Origin: Amycolatopsis bartoniae
Lineage (GTDB): Bacteria > Actinomycetota > Actinomycetes > Mycobacteriales > Pseudonocardiaceae
NCBI RefSeq assembly: GCF_014191255.1
Contig: NZ_JACHWH010000003.1
Location: forward strand, 377,501-441,500
Direction of reading: 5' to 3'
Length of the DNA stretch: 64,000 bases
The position numbers and the translations under genes were made by a program. A model generated the notes under the pieces. That model worked only from the letters and a program-made list of their open reading frames with translations. It searched no databases and was not told where the DNA came from. Within the stretch, counting starts at the first letter, position 1. Each line of letters starts with the position of its first letter. Positions 50,220 to 61,004 of the stretch are shown in pieces.

Positions 50220-51317
50220 ATGGCAGAAACCGTCCGCGCCGCCGTGCAGACCGGGCCCCGCGGCATCGAGATCCGCGAGTTCCCGCGCCCGGAGATCGGG
50301 CCGGACGACGGGCTGCTGCGCGTGGAGGCCAACGGCATCTGCGGCAGCGACGTCGAAACGTACAAGGGACACCTGGGCTACGGCGACCGCGGGCCGTTCA
50401 TCCCCGGGCACGAGCCGCTCGGCGTGATCGAGGAGATCGGTGAGCGGGCCGCGGCACGCTGGGGCGTCGAGCCGGGCGACCGCGTGGCGCTGGAGGTGAT
50501 CGTGCCGTGCCACGCGTGCCAGCAGTGCCTCACCGGGCGCTACCAGTCCTGCCCGAACCGGAAGTACGGGCACGGGGTCACCGGCATCGACGTCGAACCC
50601 GCGATCTGGGGCGGGCTCGCCGAGTACCTGTACCTCTCGCCGGGCAGCGTGCTGCACCGGATCGAGCGCAGCGTGCCGGTCGAGGTCGCGGCGATGTTCA
50701 ACCCCCTCGGCGCGGGTGTGCGCTGGGCGGCCGGGCTGGGCGGTGTCCGGCTCGGCGACACGGTGCTGGTGCTCGGGTGCGGGCAGCGGGGCCTCGCGTC
50801 CGTCATCGCCGCTCGCGCCGCGGGGGCGGGCACGATTATCGTGACGGGCCTGGAGTCCGATGAGCACAAGCTCGCACTGGCGCGTGAGTTCGGCGCCGAC
50901 CACACGATCTTCGCCGACTCCGAGCACACCGTTGAGAAGGTCGCCGACCTCACCGGGGGCGCGATGGCGGACGTGACCCTCGAACTGACTCCGATGGCCG
51001 CCGCCCCGGTCGCCGACGCGCTGCTGGCCACGCGCCACGGCGGCCGCGTCGTGCTCGCGGGACTCAAGGGCGGCAAGGAGATTCCACTGAGGACGGACTT
51101 GATCGTCAACCGCGCGTTGCAGATCTTCGGCGCGTTCGGGGTGGACGCGACGGCGAACGAGCAGGCGATCGCGATCATCGAGTCCGGCCGGTTCCCGCTG
51201 GAGAAGCTGCACACCCATACCTTCGGGCTCGACGACACCGCGCTCGCGATCGAAACCCTCGCGGGCGAGGTGCCCGGCGAGCAGGCCGTGCACGTGTCCG
51301 TTCACCCGCACCTGTAG
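50220..51317 (+). CDS. Zinc-dependent alcohol dehydrogenase (threonine/sorbitol-DH-like)
   Basis: A 365-residue medium-chain dehydrogenase distinct from the NDMA group. Catalytic zinc: GICGSDVETYKGH and PGHEPLGV; structural zinc: PCHACQQCLTGRYQSCP; cofactor motif VLGCGQRGLASV. Substrate unknown; polyol- or diol-type alcohols are usual. The ATG is preceded by GAGGAG. Member of the same long operon. Confidence 0.92.
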   Translation: MAETVRAAVQTGPRGIEIREFPRPEIGPDDGLLRVEANGICGSDVETYKGHLGYGDRGPFIPGHEPLGVIEEIGERAAARWGVEPGDRVALEVIVPCHACQQCLTGRYQSCPNRKYGHGVTGIDVEPAIWGGLAEYLYLSPGSVLHRIERSVPVEVAAMFNPLGAGVRWAAGLGGVRLGDTVLVLGCGQRGLASVIAARAAGAGTIIVTGLESDEHKLALAREFGADHTIFADSEHTVEKVADLTGGAMADVTLELTPMAAAPVADALLATRHGGRVVLAGLKGGKEIPLRTDLIVNRALQIFGAFGVDATANEQAIAIIESGRFPLEKLHTHTFGLDDTALAIETLAGEVPGEQAVHVSVHPHL

Positions 51318-51325
51318 GAGGTTCC

Positions 51326-52333
51326 GTGCTCGCCGACGCCCACGCCCACCTGCTGCCGCGCGACTATCCCGCCGACGCGCCCGCCTGTTTCCCGCGGATG
51401 GAGCCGGTCGACGGCGAATCCGCGCGGCTGCTGCTGTTCGGCGCGATGCGGTTCAAGGCCCGCGACGCCTTCTTCGACGCCGAGCGGCGGATCGAGGAGA
51501 TGGCCGCCTCCGGGGTCGACTTCGAGGTCCTCAGCCCGATGCCGCCGCTGCTGCGCTACGACCTGCCGGCCGGCGACGGGCTCACGCTGGCCCGGCACGT
51601 CAACGAGTTCACGGCCACGCTGTGCGCCAGTGACCCGGCCCGGTTCGCCGGGCTGGGCATGGTGCCGTTGCAGGACCCCGAGGTGGCGGCCGCGGAGCTG
51701 GCCGCCGTGCGCGACGCCGGGCTGCGGGGCGTGGAGATCGCGTCGAACGTGCTCGGGGTGTCCATTGGGGACGAACGGTTCCTGCCGTTCTTCGCCGAGG
51801 CGGAACGGCTGGGCCTGGCGGTGTTCGTGCACGCGATGCCGAGCCCGACCGACCGGCTCCCACCGTCCACAATGGGCACTTACGTCGTCGGTCTGGAGGG
51901 CGCGCTGGCGGCGGCGTCGCTCATCGCGGGCGGGACGGCGGCGAAGTGCCCGGACCTGCGGCTGTCGTTCAGCCACGCGGCGGGCGGTTTCGGCCTGATG
52001 GTGCCGCGCGCGCAGTACTTCTGGAGCGGCACCTGGAACGAGGAGCCGCCCGTCCCGGAGCGGGCGCTGGCCCACGACGACGGCCCGTCCCCGCTGGACT
52101 ACGCGCGCCGGTTCTACTACGACTCCGCGGTGTTCGACGCCAGGGCGCTGCGGTACCTGGTGGACCTGATGGGCGCCGACCGCCTGCTCGTCGGCTCCGA
52201 CTTCCCCGCGATGCCACGGGAGGAACCGGCGGGCCGCACACTGCGCACGATCGGCCTGCCGGAAGCCGAACTGAACGACATCCTGTGGGACAACGCCTTC
52301 CGGTTCCTGGGCATGGCGGCGCCGCGGCACTGA
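51326..52333 (+). CDS. Amidohydrolase-2 family decarboxylase/hydratase (ACMSD/LigJ-like)
   Basis: A 335-residue metal-dependent enzyme of the amidohydrolase_2 family. The HxH motif is DAHAHLLP (His6, His8); further metal/active residues are VFVHAMP, SFSHAAGG and LVGSDFP. The family covers ACMS decarboxylase, gamma-resorcylate decarboxylase and LigJ, the 4-oxalomesaconate hydratase of the gallate/protocatechuate 4,5-cleavage pathway. LigJ has about this length. With a LigAB-type dioxygenase and a PrpF/GalD-like gene in the window, a LigJ-like role is attractive but unproven. GTG start after GGAGG. Confidence 0.87.
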   Translation: MLADAHAHLLPRDYPADAPACFPRMEPVDGESARLLLFGAMRFKARDAFFDAERRIEEMAASGVDFEVLSPMPPLLRYDLPAGDGLTLARHVNEFTATLCASDPARFAGLGMVPLQDPEVAAAELAAVRDAGLRGVEIASNVLGVSIGDERFLPFFAEAERLGLAVFVHAMPSPTDRLPPSTMGTYVVGLEGALAAASLIAGGTAAKCPDLRLSFSHAAGGFGLMVPRAQYFWSGTWNEEPPVPERALAHDDGPSPLDYARRFYYDSAVFDARALRYLVDLMGADRLLVGSDFPAMPREEPAGRTLRTIGLPEAELNDILWDNAFRFLGMAAPRH

Positions 52334-52350
52334 CGGCGCCGCCGTGCACC

Positions 52351-53757
<1,407 letters not shown>

Positions 53758-53966
53758 CTACCCGTTCTCGTTCGGATCCGTCACTGGGAAAACTACGCAC
53801 GAACGCCGCCGGAGGGCAGCGAGGAATGGTGGGAATGGAATGCTCCCGGTGGTGAGACGGCCCGCGACAATTGTCGCGCCCGGTGATCGCCATGCCGCCG
53901 TCCCGCCGGGCGGGGGTGCCGGTTAGCGTGATGCCCGACCCTTTCCCGGACCGCGGAGGTGGGCCT

Positions 53967-55154
53967 GTGCGGCCACAGGAGGCGTGGGCCCGCTTCGACG
54001 ATCTGCGCGCGGGCACGGCGTGGGCCTTTCCCGGCATCGCCTACGACCTCGTGGCGACCCGCCCGCGCGAGGTGCCCGGGGTGCTCGCCGAACTGGACCG
54101 GGCGACCGCGGACGGCTGGTGGGCCTTCGGTTTCGTCGCCTACGAGGCCGCCGCGGGCCTCGACCCGGCGTTGCCGGTGCACGACCCCGTGCCCGGGCTG
54201 CCGCTCGCGTGGTTCGGCGTGTGCGCGGCTCCGGAGAGCGTGCCCGTGGTGACTCCCGGTGGCGAGTACAAGGTCGGCGACTGGGTGCCCGACTGGGGGC
54301 CGGCGCAGCACCGGCGGCGGGTCGAGGCCGTCCGGCGGCACATCGCCGCGGGGGAGACCTACCAGTGCAACCTGACCACCCGTCTCACCACGGAGTTCGC
54401 CGGGGACCCGCGTGCCCTGTACGCGGACCTGGCCCTGGCGCAGCAGGGCTCGTACCACGCGTGCCTCGACCTCGGCCGGTTCGTCGTCGCGAGCGCGAGC
54501 CCCGAGCTGTTCTTCGAGATCCGCGACCGCGACGTGCACCTGCGGCCGATGAAGGGCACCGCCCGCCGCGGCGGGACTCCCGCCGAGGACGCCGAACTGG
54601 TGACCCGGTTGCGGGCCAGCGCGAAGGAACGCGCCGAGAACATCATGATCGTCGACCTGATCCGCAACGACGTGGCGCGCGTCGCGGAGACCGGCAGCGT
54701 CCGCGTCACGTCCCTGTGCCACGCCGAGCGGTACGAAACCGTGCACCAGCTCACCTCGGGCGTCAGCGCGCGGCTGCGGCCGGACGCCGGGCTGCCCGAG
54801 GTGTTCCGCGCGTTGTTCCCGTGTGGTTCCGTCACCGGCGCGCCGAAGGCCCGCACGATGGAACTGATCCGCGACCTCGAAACGGGCCCGCGCGGTGTCT
54901 ACTGCGGAGCCATCGGCATGCTCGCCCCGGCCGGGGCGCCGTTCCGCGCGCGGTTCTCCGTGGCCATCCGCACCGTGCTGGCCGACCGGGACACCGGCCT
55001 CGCCACGTACGGCACCGGCGGCGGTATCACGTGGGATTCCGACCCGGCGGCCGAATACGCCGAACTGCAAGCGAAAGCCGCCGTGCTCGGCGCCGGAAGT
55101 GAGGCGCGTCACGGACATTTGTCGCAGCAAGTTCGGACCCGTTGCCCGAGGTGA
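53967..55154 (+). CDS. pabB: Aminodeoxychorismate synthase component I (PabB-like)
   Basis: A 395-residue chorismate-utilising enzyme. Conserved motifs are AGETYQCNLTTRL, RPMKGTARRGG, IVDLIRNDVARV, CGSVTGAPKARTMELI and the YGTGGGITWDS loop. It makes 4-amino-4-deoxychorismate for p-aminobenzoate and so folate; the glutamine amidotransferase partner (PabA) is not adjacent. I chose the GTG at 53967 after GGAGG; the ATG at 53931 is in frame. Placed between two folate-dependent demethylases, it probably secures the cofactor. Confidence 0.9.
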   Translation: MRPQEAWARFDDLRAGTAWAFPGIAYDLVATRPREVPGVLAELDRATADGWWAFGFVAYEAAAGLDPALPVHDPVPGLPLAWFGVCAAPESVPVVTPGGEYKVGDWVPDWGPAQHRRRVEAVRRHIAAGETYQCNLTTRLTTEFAGDPRALYADLALAQQGSYHACLDLGRFVVASASPELFFEIRDRDVHLRPMKGTARRGGTPAEDAELVTRLRASAKERAENIMIVDLIRNDVARVAETGSVRVTSLCHAERYETVHQLTSGVSARLRPDAGLPEVFRALFPCGSVTGAPKARTMELIRDLETGPRGVYCGAIGMLAPAGAPFRARFSVAIRTVLADRDTGLATYGTGGGITWDSDPAAEYAELQAKAAVLGAGSEARHGHLSQQVRTRCPR

Positions 55155-55184
55155 AGCGAACTCCCTTCGGCTGTACTGGAAAGC

Positions 55185-56555
55185 ATGGGAGAGAGCCTCG
55201 AAGCCGCGATCCGCCGTGCGGGCTCGCCGGTCGCGCTGCTGCGTGACTCGGCGGCGCGCCCGCACACGTTCCCGGTCGCGCCCGAGTTCACGAACTGGCG
55301 CTCGGAGCAGCGCGCGTGGCGCACCGCGTGCGTGCTGTTCGACCAGTCCCACCACATGACGGACTTCTTCCTGCGGGGCAAGGACGCGCTGCGGCTGCTG
55401 AGCGACTTCGGCGTCAACTCGTTCGAGAACTTCAAGCCGGGCAAGGCGAAGCAGTACGTCGCGACGAGTGAGAGCGGTCACCTGATCGGCGACGCGATCC
55501 TGTTCCATCTCGACGACGGGGAGTTCGACCTCGTCGGGCATCCGACGGTCGCGAACTGGTTGCGGTACCACGCCGAAACCGGCGGCTACGACGTGACGAC
55601 CGAGCGCGACGACAACTCCTTCGACCGGCCCTCCGGGCCGCCGAAGCTGTACCGGTACGAGCTGCAGGGCCCCACCGCGGGACCGCTCGTGGAGAAGCTG
55701 ACCGGCGGCCCGCTGCCGGACGTGAAGTTCTTCACCATGACGGAGTTCGCCATCGCGGGACACCGCGTGCGCGCGCTGCGCCACGGCATGGCGGGCCAGC
55801 CCGGGTTCGAGCTGTTCGGCCCCTGGGCCGAGGGCGAGGACGTGCTCGGCGCGATCCTCGAAGCGGGCGAGCACACCGGACTCGTCCGGGCCGGGGCGAA
55901 GGCGTACTCGACGGCGAACCTGGAGTCCGGCTGGATTCCCACCGCCGTTCCGGCGATCTTCGGCCCCGAGGCACGCGGCTACCGCGAGTGGCTGAGCGCG
56001 GACGCGCTCGGCTCGCTGGGCGGCAGCATGGACTCCGCCGACATCACCGACTACTGCGTCACCCCGTACGACTTCGGCTACGGCCGCACCGTGCGGTTCG
56101 ACCACGACTTCCTCGGCCGAGCGGCGCTGGAACGGCTCCGCCCGCACCGGCGCAAGGTGACGCTCGTGTGGCACGCCGACGACGTCGCGGCCGTGGTGCG
56201 GTCGCTGCTCGAACCCGGCACCCCGGCGAAGTACCTGGAAATGCCGAAGGCCCGTTACGCGTTCTTCCAGGTGGACAAGGTGCTGCGGGACGGCGCGCCC
56301 GTCGGCCTGTCGCTCGACGCGGGTTACCTCACCAACGAACAGTCCTTCGTGTCGCTGGCCACCGTGGATGCGGACGTGCCGGAGGGTGCCGAGGTGACGG
56401 TGCTGTGGGGCGAGGAACCCAACTCCGCCAAGCCGTCCGTGGAACGGCACCGGCAGGTGCCCGTCCGCGCGACGGTGGCGCCCGCGCCGTTCGTCCGGGA
56501 GGTCCGCGACTCCTACCGCACGTCCCCGCAGACAGGAATGAGGAACCACCGATGA
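55185..56555 (+). CDS. ligM: LigM-type aryl O-demethylase, paralog 2
   Basis: A 456-residue paralog of the demethylase at 52351 (shared FDQSHHM, LRHGMAGQPGFELFG, NLESGWIPTAVPAIFG, FDHDFLGRAALE). The two differ throughout, so they are not a recent duplication and may handle different methoxy-aromatics, for example vanillate and syringate or 3-O-methylgallate. Directly followed, with ATGA overlap, by metF, whose product oxidises or reduces the methyl-THF it forms. Confidence 0.9.
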   Translation: MGESLEAAIRRAGSPVALLRDSAARPHTFPVAPEFTNWRSEQRAWRTACVLFDQSHHMTDFFLRGKDALRLLSDFGVNSFENFKPGKAKQYVATSESGHLIGDAILFHLDDGEFDLVGHPTVANWLRYHAETGGYDVTTERDDNSFDRPSGPPKLYRYELQGPTAGPLVEKLTGGPLPDVKFFTMTEFAIAGHRVRALRHGMAGQPGFELFGPWAEGEDVLGAILEAGEHTGLVRAGAKAYSTANLESGWIPTAVPAIFGPEARGYREWLSADALGSLGGSMDSADITDYCVTPYDFGYGRTVRFDHDFLGRAALERLRPHRRKVTLVWHADDVAAVVRSLLEPGTPAKYLEMPKARYAFFQVDKVLRDGAPVGLSLDAGYLTNEQSFVSLATVDADVPEGAEVTVLWGEEPNSAKPSVERHRQVPVRATVAPAPFVREVRDSYRTSPQTGMRNHR

Positions 56556-57427
56556 CCCTCTCCCAGGAGACGCCCCGCGCCCGCCGCGCCGGCCTCGCCG
56601 AGCTCGTGCGCACCATGAGCTACGAGGTGATGCCGTTCAAGAACACCGAGCGCGACGTCCTCGAGTACGTGCCGACGTCGGTGCCGCTGACGGTCACGGT
56701 CACCGAGGCCAAGGGGATCGGCACCACGCTCGACCTCACCGAGCGGCTGCTGCGCCACGGCTACACCGTCGCCCCGCACCTGCCGGCCCGGCAGTTCACC
56801 GACGAAGCCCATGTCGCCGACGTCGTGGCGCGCCTGACCGAGGCCGGGGTGCGGTCGGTGTTCGTCGTGGGCGGCGACGCGCCGGAGCCCGCGGGCCGGT
56901 TCGACGACGCGTACTCGCTGCTGCGGGCGATGGCGGAGATCGGCCACCCGTTCGACGAGGTCGGCATCGGCGGCTATCCCGAGGGACACCCGAAGATCCC
57001 GCGGGAGACGCTCGACCTGGCGCTCAAGCAGAAGGCCCCGCTCGCCACGCGCCTCCTCACGCAGATCTGCTTCGACGCGAACACCACGGCGGACTGGGCC
57101 GCGGGTCTCGCCGCGGACGGCCTGACGCTGCCCGTGTACGTCGGCATGCCCGGGCCGGTGAACCGGCAGAAGCTGATGCGGATCTCGGCGGGGATCGGGC
57201 TCGGGCAGTCCGCGCGGTTCCTGCAGAAGCAGCAAAGCCTGCTCTGGCGTTTCCTGCTGCCCGGCGGCTACGACCCGACGAAGCTCGCGCGCCGCCTCGG
57301 CGCCGCGGCGGCCCGGTCGGACGGCAACATCCGGGGCCTGCACATCTTCACCTTCAACGAGCTGCGGGGCACCGAGGAGTGGCGGCAGCGCCTGCTGGCC
57401 GCACTGGCGGGGAAGGACCGGTCATGA
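56552..57427 (+). CDS. metF: 5,10-methylenetetrahydrofolate reductase family protein (MetF)
   Basis: A 291-residue MetF-family flavoprotein of TIM-barrel type. Recognisable segments are SYEVMPFKNTERD, VTVTEAKGIG, the FVVGGDAPEPAGRFDDAYSLL folate-site region and FDANTTADWA. In O-demethylation clusters this enzyme oxidises the 5-methyl-THF produced by LigM back to methylene-THF. ATGA overlaps on both sides tie it to ligM paralog 2 and purU. Confidence 0.92.
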   Translation: MTLSQETPRARRAGLAELVRTMSYEVMPFKNTERDVLEYVPTSVPLTVTVTEAKGIGTTLDLTERLLRHGYTVAPHLPARQFTDEAHVADVVARLTEAGVRSVFVVGGDAPEPAGRFDDAYSLLRAMAEIGHPFDEVGIGGYPEGHPKIPRETLDLALKQKAPLATRLLTQICFDANTTADWAAGLAADGLTLPVYVGMPGPVNRQKLMRISAGIGLGQSARFLQKQQSLLWRFLLPGGYDPTKLARRLGAAAARSDGNIRGLHIFTFNELRGTEEWRQRLLAALAGKDRS

Positions 57428-58287
57428 CCGAGCCCGCCGACTACGGCCGCCTGATCGTGCAGGGCGCCGACCGGCCCGGCATCGTCGCGACCGTGTCCGG
57501 CGCGCTCACCGAGCACGGGGCGAACATCGTGGCGCTGGACCAGTCGTCGAGCGACCCGTCGGGCGGCCGGTTCTTCCAGCGCACCGTGTTCCACCTGCCC
57601 GGGCTGTCGGAGAAGCTCGACGCGCTGCACGGGGCGCTCGACGCGAAGCTCGGCGACGAGCTGGGTCTCGACTTCCGGCTCGTGGAGGCCCGCAGGCGCA
57701 AGCGCGTGGCGATCTTCGTGTCCAAAATGGACCACTGCCTGCTGGACCTGCTGTGGCGCCAGCGGCGGGGCGAGATCCCGATGACGGTGCCGATGGTCGT
57801 GTCGAACCACCCCGACCTCGGCGACGACGTGCGGCAGTTCGGCATCCCGTTCTTCCACGTGCCGGTGGAGCGCGGGAAGAAGGCGGTGGCGGAGAAGGAG
57901 CAGCTGAACCTGCTCAAGGGCAACGTCGATCTGCTCGTGCTGGCGCGGTACATGCAGATCCTGTCGGGGGAGTTCCTGGACGAGCTCGGCGTGCCGGTGA
58001 TCAACATCCACCACTCGTTCCTGCCCGCGTTCATGGGCGCGGGCCCGTACCAGCGGGCGAAGGAGCGGGGCGTGAAGCTGGTGGGCGCCACCGCGCACTA
58101 CGTGACCGAGGACCTCGACGAGGGCCCGATCATCGAGCAGGACGTGATCCGCGTCTCGCACCACGAGTCCGTGCGGGACCTGCAGCGCAAGGGTGCCGAC
58201 GTGGAACGCCTGGTGCTCTCCCGAGCGGTCGGCTGGCACTGTGAGGACCGCGTGCTGCGCGACGGCAACAGCACGGTGGTGTTCTAG
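57424..58287 (+). CDS. purU: Formyltetrahydrofolate deformylase (PurU)
   Basis: A 287-residue protein: N-terminal ACT domain (GADRPGIVATVSGALTEHGAN) and a formyl-transferase-fold hydrolase domain with the catalytic region INIHHSFLPAFMGAGPYQRA and the DLDEGPIIEQDV loop. It hydrolyses 10-formyl-THF to formate and THF, so it closes the C1 loop and frees THF for the demethylases. Overlaps metF by 4 bases and ends the operon. A GGTGGC/GCCACC hairpin lies at 58351-58365 with no T-run. Confidence 0.93.
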   Translation: MTEPADYGRLIVQGADRPGIVATVSGALTEHGANIVALDQSSSDPSGGRFFQRTVFHLPGLSEKLDALHGALDAKLGDELGLDFRLVEARRRKRVAIFVSKMDHCLLDLLWRQRRGEIPMTVPMVVSNHPDLGDDVRQFGIPFFHVPVERGKKAVAEKEQLNLLKGNVDLLVLARYMQILSGEFLDELGVPVINIHHSFLPAFMGAGPYQRAKERGVKLVGATAHYVTEDLDEGPIIEQDVIRVSHHESVRDLQRKGADVERLVLSRAVGWHCEDRVLRDGNSTVVF

Positions 58288-58402
58288 GCTCTTCCAAAAG
58301 TGGCTTGACGGCCGGTGCGGGTAGCGGAGCCGGTTGACGGCCCACGGCAAGGTGGCCGCGCCACCTGAAAACGTTACTAGGGGCGATTTTTTTCCCAGGA
58401 CT

Positions 58403-59311
58403 TCACCCCCTGGGCTCCGCCAGCACCTCGTGCATGAAGTCCACCAGCCACTGCTGCGCCGGGGTTCGCGCGTGGCGGTGGCGGGCGTACACGGACACCT
58501 GCGCGGGCTCGACCGGCATCGGCAGCTCCAGCAGCCGCACCCGGTGCTGGGCCCCGAAGACCTCGCCCACCAGCCGCGGCACGATCGCGACCAGTTCGCT
58601 GTCCTGCACCAGGTACAGCAGCGTCGCGAAGCGCGTCATCTCCAGCACGACCCGGTCGAGCAACCCCTGCGCCTCCAGCGCCCGCCGCGGGCCGTCGTGG
58701 CCCGCGGGGCCGAACACGGCGATGTGCCGCTCCGCCGCGAGCGCCCGCAGGTCCGCCTCCTTGCCCCGCAGCCTCGGGTGGTTCGCCGCCACCATGCCCA
58801 CGTAGCCCTCGGTGAACAGCGGGACCCGCGCGACGCGTTGCGAGCTGAGCAGCGGGGACGCGATGAACGCGTCGATCTCGCCGCGGCCGAGCTGGTCCAC
58901 CGCGTTGACCACGTCGAGCGGGCGGACGGTCAGCGTGACGCCGGGCGCGCGCGACGGCAGGGTCGCCATGAGCCGCGGCAGCAGGCACACCTCCCCGAGA
59001 TCCGACAGGCACAGCGTGAACGTCGTCCGCGCCGAGGCCGGGTCGAACGACCGCGCCCCGCTGACCGCCGCCTCGATCTCCGCCAGCGCGCCGTGCAGCG
59101 GCGGGTACAGCGCCTTCGCGGTGGTGGTCGGCACGAGCCCGTTGCCGCTGCGGCGGAACAGCTCGTCGGAGAAGCGGCGGCGCAGCTTCTGCAGCCCGTA
59201 GCTGACCGTCGGCTGGGTCACGTGCAGCGACTCCGCCGTGGCGGTCACGCTGCGGGTCTCGTAGAGGAGCACGAACGTGCGCACGAGGTTCAGGTCGAAG
59301 TCCCGCATCAT
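58403..59311 (-). CDS. LysR-family regulator of benzoylformate decarboxylase
   Basis: A 302-residue LysR protein with HTH (LNLVRTFVLLYETRSVTATA, LHVTQPTVSYGLQKL) of the NodD/NahR-like branch, and an effector domain. Divergent from the mdlC gene across 93 bases that contain the small palindrome GTTC-G-GAAC at 59332-59340. It probably induces mdlC and the downstream transporter in response to an aromatic acid. Confidence 0.92.
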   Translation of the reverse strand: MMRDFDLNLVRTFVLLYETRSVTATAESLHVTQPTVSYGLQKLRRRFSDELFRRSGNGLVPTTTAKALYPPLHGALAEIEAAVSGARSFDPASARTTFTLCLSDLGEVCLLPRLMATLPSRAPGVTLTVRPLDVVNAVDQLGRGEIDAFIASPLLSSQRVARVPLFTEGYVGMVAANHPRLRGKEADLRALAAERHIAVFGPAGHDGPRRALEAQGLLDRVVLEMTRFATLLYLVQDSELVAIVPRLVGEVFGAQHRVRLLELPMPVEPAQVSVYARHRHARTPAQQWLVDFMHEVLAEPRG

Positions 59312-59404
59312 CGATCTCCTCTATAACGGCAGTTCGGAACATTGATTGGAGCACAGCCGGAAGCGCGCCCTACCCTCGGGAAACCCAGTCGAGGAGGACA
59401 CCGC

Positions 59405-60982
59405 ATGCCGACCGCCCGCCGGATCGCTCACGAGTTCCTGGAACGCCGGGGGCTGACCACGATCTTCGGCAACCCCGGCTCGAACGAGCTGGCGTTCCTC
59501 GCCGGGCTGCCGGACACCTTCCGCTATGTGCTCGGCCTGCACGAGGGCGTCGTGGTGGGGATGGCCGACGGCTACGCCCAGGCGACCGGGCGCCCGGTGC
59601 TGGTGAACCTGCACGCCGCCGCGGGCTCGGGCAACGCGATGGGCGTGCTCACCAACGCCGTCCACTCCCGCACGCCGCTCGTGCTCACCGCGGGCCAGCA
59701 GGTGCGCCCGGCGATCGGCCTGGAGGTGATGCTCGCCAACGCCGACGCCACGCAGCTGATGCGCCCGCTGGTCGGCTGGGCGGGGGAGCCGAGTTGCGCC
59801 GCCGACGTGCCGCGCTCGCTCGCGCAGGCGGTGTTCGAGGCCGAGCTGCAGCGCCGTCCCACGTACCTTTCGGTGCCCTACGACGACTGGTCGGCCGAGC
59901 TGGACGAGAACGCCGCCGCGACGCTGGAGCGCACCGTGCAGCGGGCGCTCGTGCCCAGCGAGGCGCAGCTGACCGGACTCGCGGAAACCCTTGCGGGCGC
60001 GGAAAACCCGGCGCTCGTGCTCGGCGGCGACCTGGACACCCCGGAGCTGTTCGAGCGGGTGGTCGCCTTCGCCGAGCACCGGCAGCTGCCGGTGTGGCTC
60101 GCGCCGTCGCCGCACCGGCTGCCGTTCCCCAACCGCCACCCGCTGTTCCGCGGGGTGCTGGCGGCGGGCATCGCCGGGGTGTCGGACGCGCTGGCGGGTT
60201 CCGACCTCGTGCTGGTGCTGGGCGCGCCGGTGTTCCGGTACCACCAGCACGTGCCCGGCGCGTACCTGCCCGAGGGCACGCGGCTGGTCCAGATCACCGA
60301 CGACGCCGGGGCCGCCGCCCGCGCGCCGGTGGGCGAGGCGCTCGTCGCGGATCCCGGGCCGGTGCTGGCGGAACTGCACGCCCGCCTGCCCGCGCGGCCA
60401 CGGGGAGAAAGCGCTTTCACGCCGAACCCGCCCCCGGCGACGGCGGAGGGCGTGCTGCACCCCGAGCAGGTTTTCGCGGCGCTGCGCGAAACCCAGCCCG
60501 CCGACACGCGGTACGTGGTCGAGTCCACCTCGACGCACGGGTCCTGGTGGCGGCAGGCGGATCTGCGCCACCCGGGTTCGTACTTCTTCCCCGCTGCGGG
60601 CGGGCTCGGTTTCGGCCTGCCCGCCGCCGTCGGCGTGGGGCTGGCCGACGCGGACCGCCCGGTGGTCTGCGTCGTCGGGGACGGTTCGGCGAACTACGGC
60701 ATCACGGCGTTGTGGAGCGCGGCGCAGTACGGGGTGCCGGTCACGTTCGTGGTGCTGCGCAACGGAAGCTACGGCGCGCTGCGCTGGTTCGGGGACCTGC
60801 AGGGCATTCCGGACGTGCCGGGCACGCGGATCCCCGGACTGGACTTCACCGCGATCGCCACCGGGTACGGCGTGCCCGCCATCGCGGTCACCGCCCTCGA
60901 CGACCTGCGCGCCCAGCTGAAGACCGCGCCCGCGGGCCCGCGCCTGATCCAGGTCGACACCGCACCGACCTCCCTCGACTGA
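59405..60982 (+). CDS. mdlC: Benzoylformate decarboxylase-like ThDP enzyme
   Basis: A 525-residue thiamine-diphosphate enzyme. Catalytic positions of the Pseudomonas enzyme line up exactly or by one residue: Ser26, Glu47, His70, and His280 in FRYHQHVPG. The ThDP motif GDGSANYGITALW is intact. It decarboxylates benzoylformate (phenylglyoxylate), possibly with ring substituents, to the aldehyde. GAGGAGG precedes the ATG. It is followed at 22 bases by an aromatic-acid transporter. Confidence 0.9.
   Translation: MPTARRIAHEFLERRGLTTIFGNPGSNELAFLAGLPDTFRYVLGLHEGVVVGMADGYAQATGRPVLVNLHAAAGSGNAMGVLTNAVHSRTPLVLTAGQQVRPAIGLEVMLANADATQLMRPLVGWAGEPSCAADVPRSLAQAVFEAELQRRPTYLSVPYDDWSAELDENAAATLERTVQRALVPSEAQLTGLAETLAGAENPALVLGGDLDTPELFERVVAFAEHRQLPVWLAPSPHRLPFPNRHPLFRGVLAAGIAGVSDALAGSDLVLVLGAPVFRYHQHVPGAYLPEGTRLVQITDDAGAAARAPVGEALVADPGPVLAELHARLPARPRGESAFTPNPPPATAEGVLHPEQVFAALRETQPADTRYVVESTSTHGSWWRQADLRHPGSYFFPAAGGLGFGLPAAVGVGLADADRPVVCVVGDGSANYGITALWSAAQYGVPVTFVVLRNGSYGALRWFGDLQGIPDVPGTRIPGLDFTAIATGYGVPAIAVTALDDLRAQLKTAPAGPRLIQVDTAPTSLD
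60407..60418. other. AAGCGCTT palindrome inside mdlC
   Basis: GAAAGCGCTTTC, a perfect 12-base palindrome identical to the core of cre-type (LacI/GalR-family) operators, inside a coding region; uses the rare codon GCT. See findings. Confidence 0.35.
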
Positions 60983-61004
60983 CCCCCTCCCAAGGAGTAC
61001 GGCA

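Noticed and set aside
58351-58365. Rho-independent terminator after purU
   Set aside because: The hairpin GGTGGC-CGC-GCCACC is real but no T-run follows on either strand close by, so I did not annotate it as a terminator.
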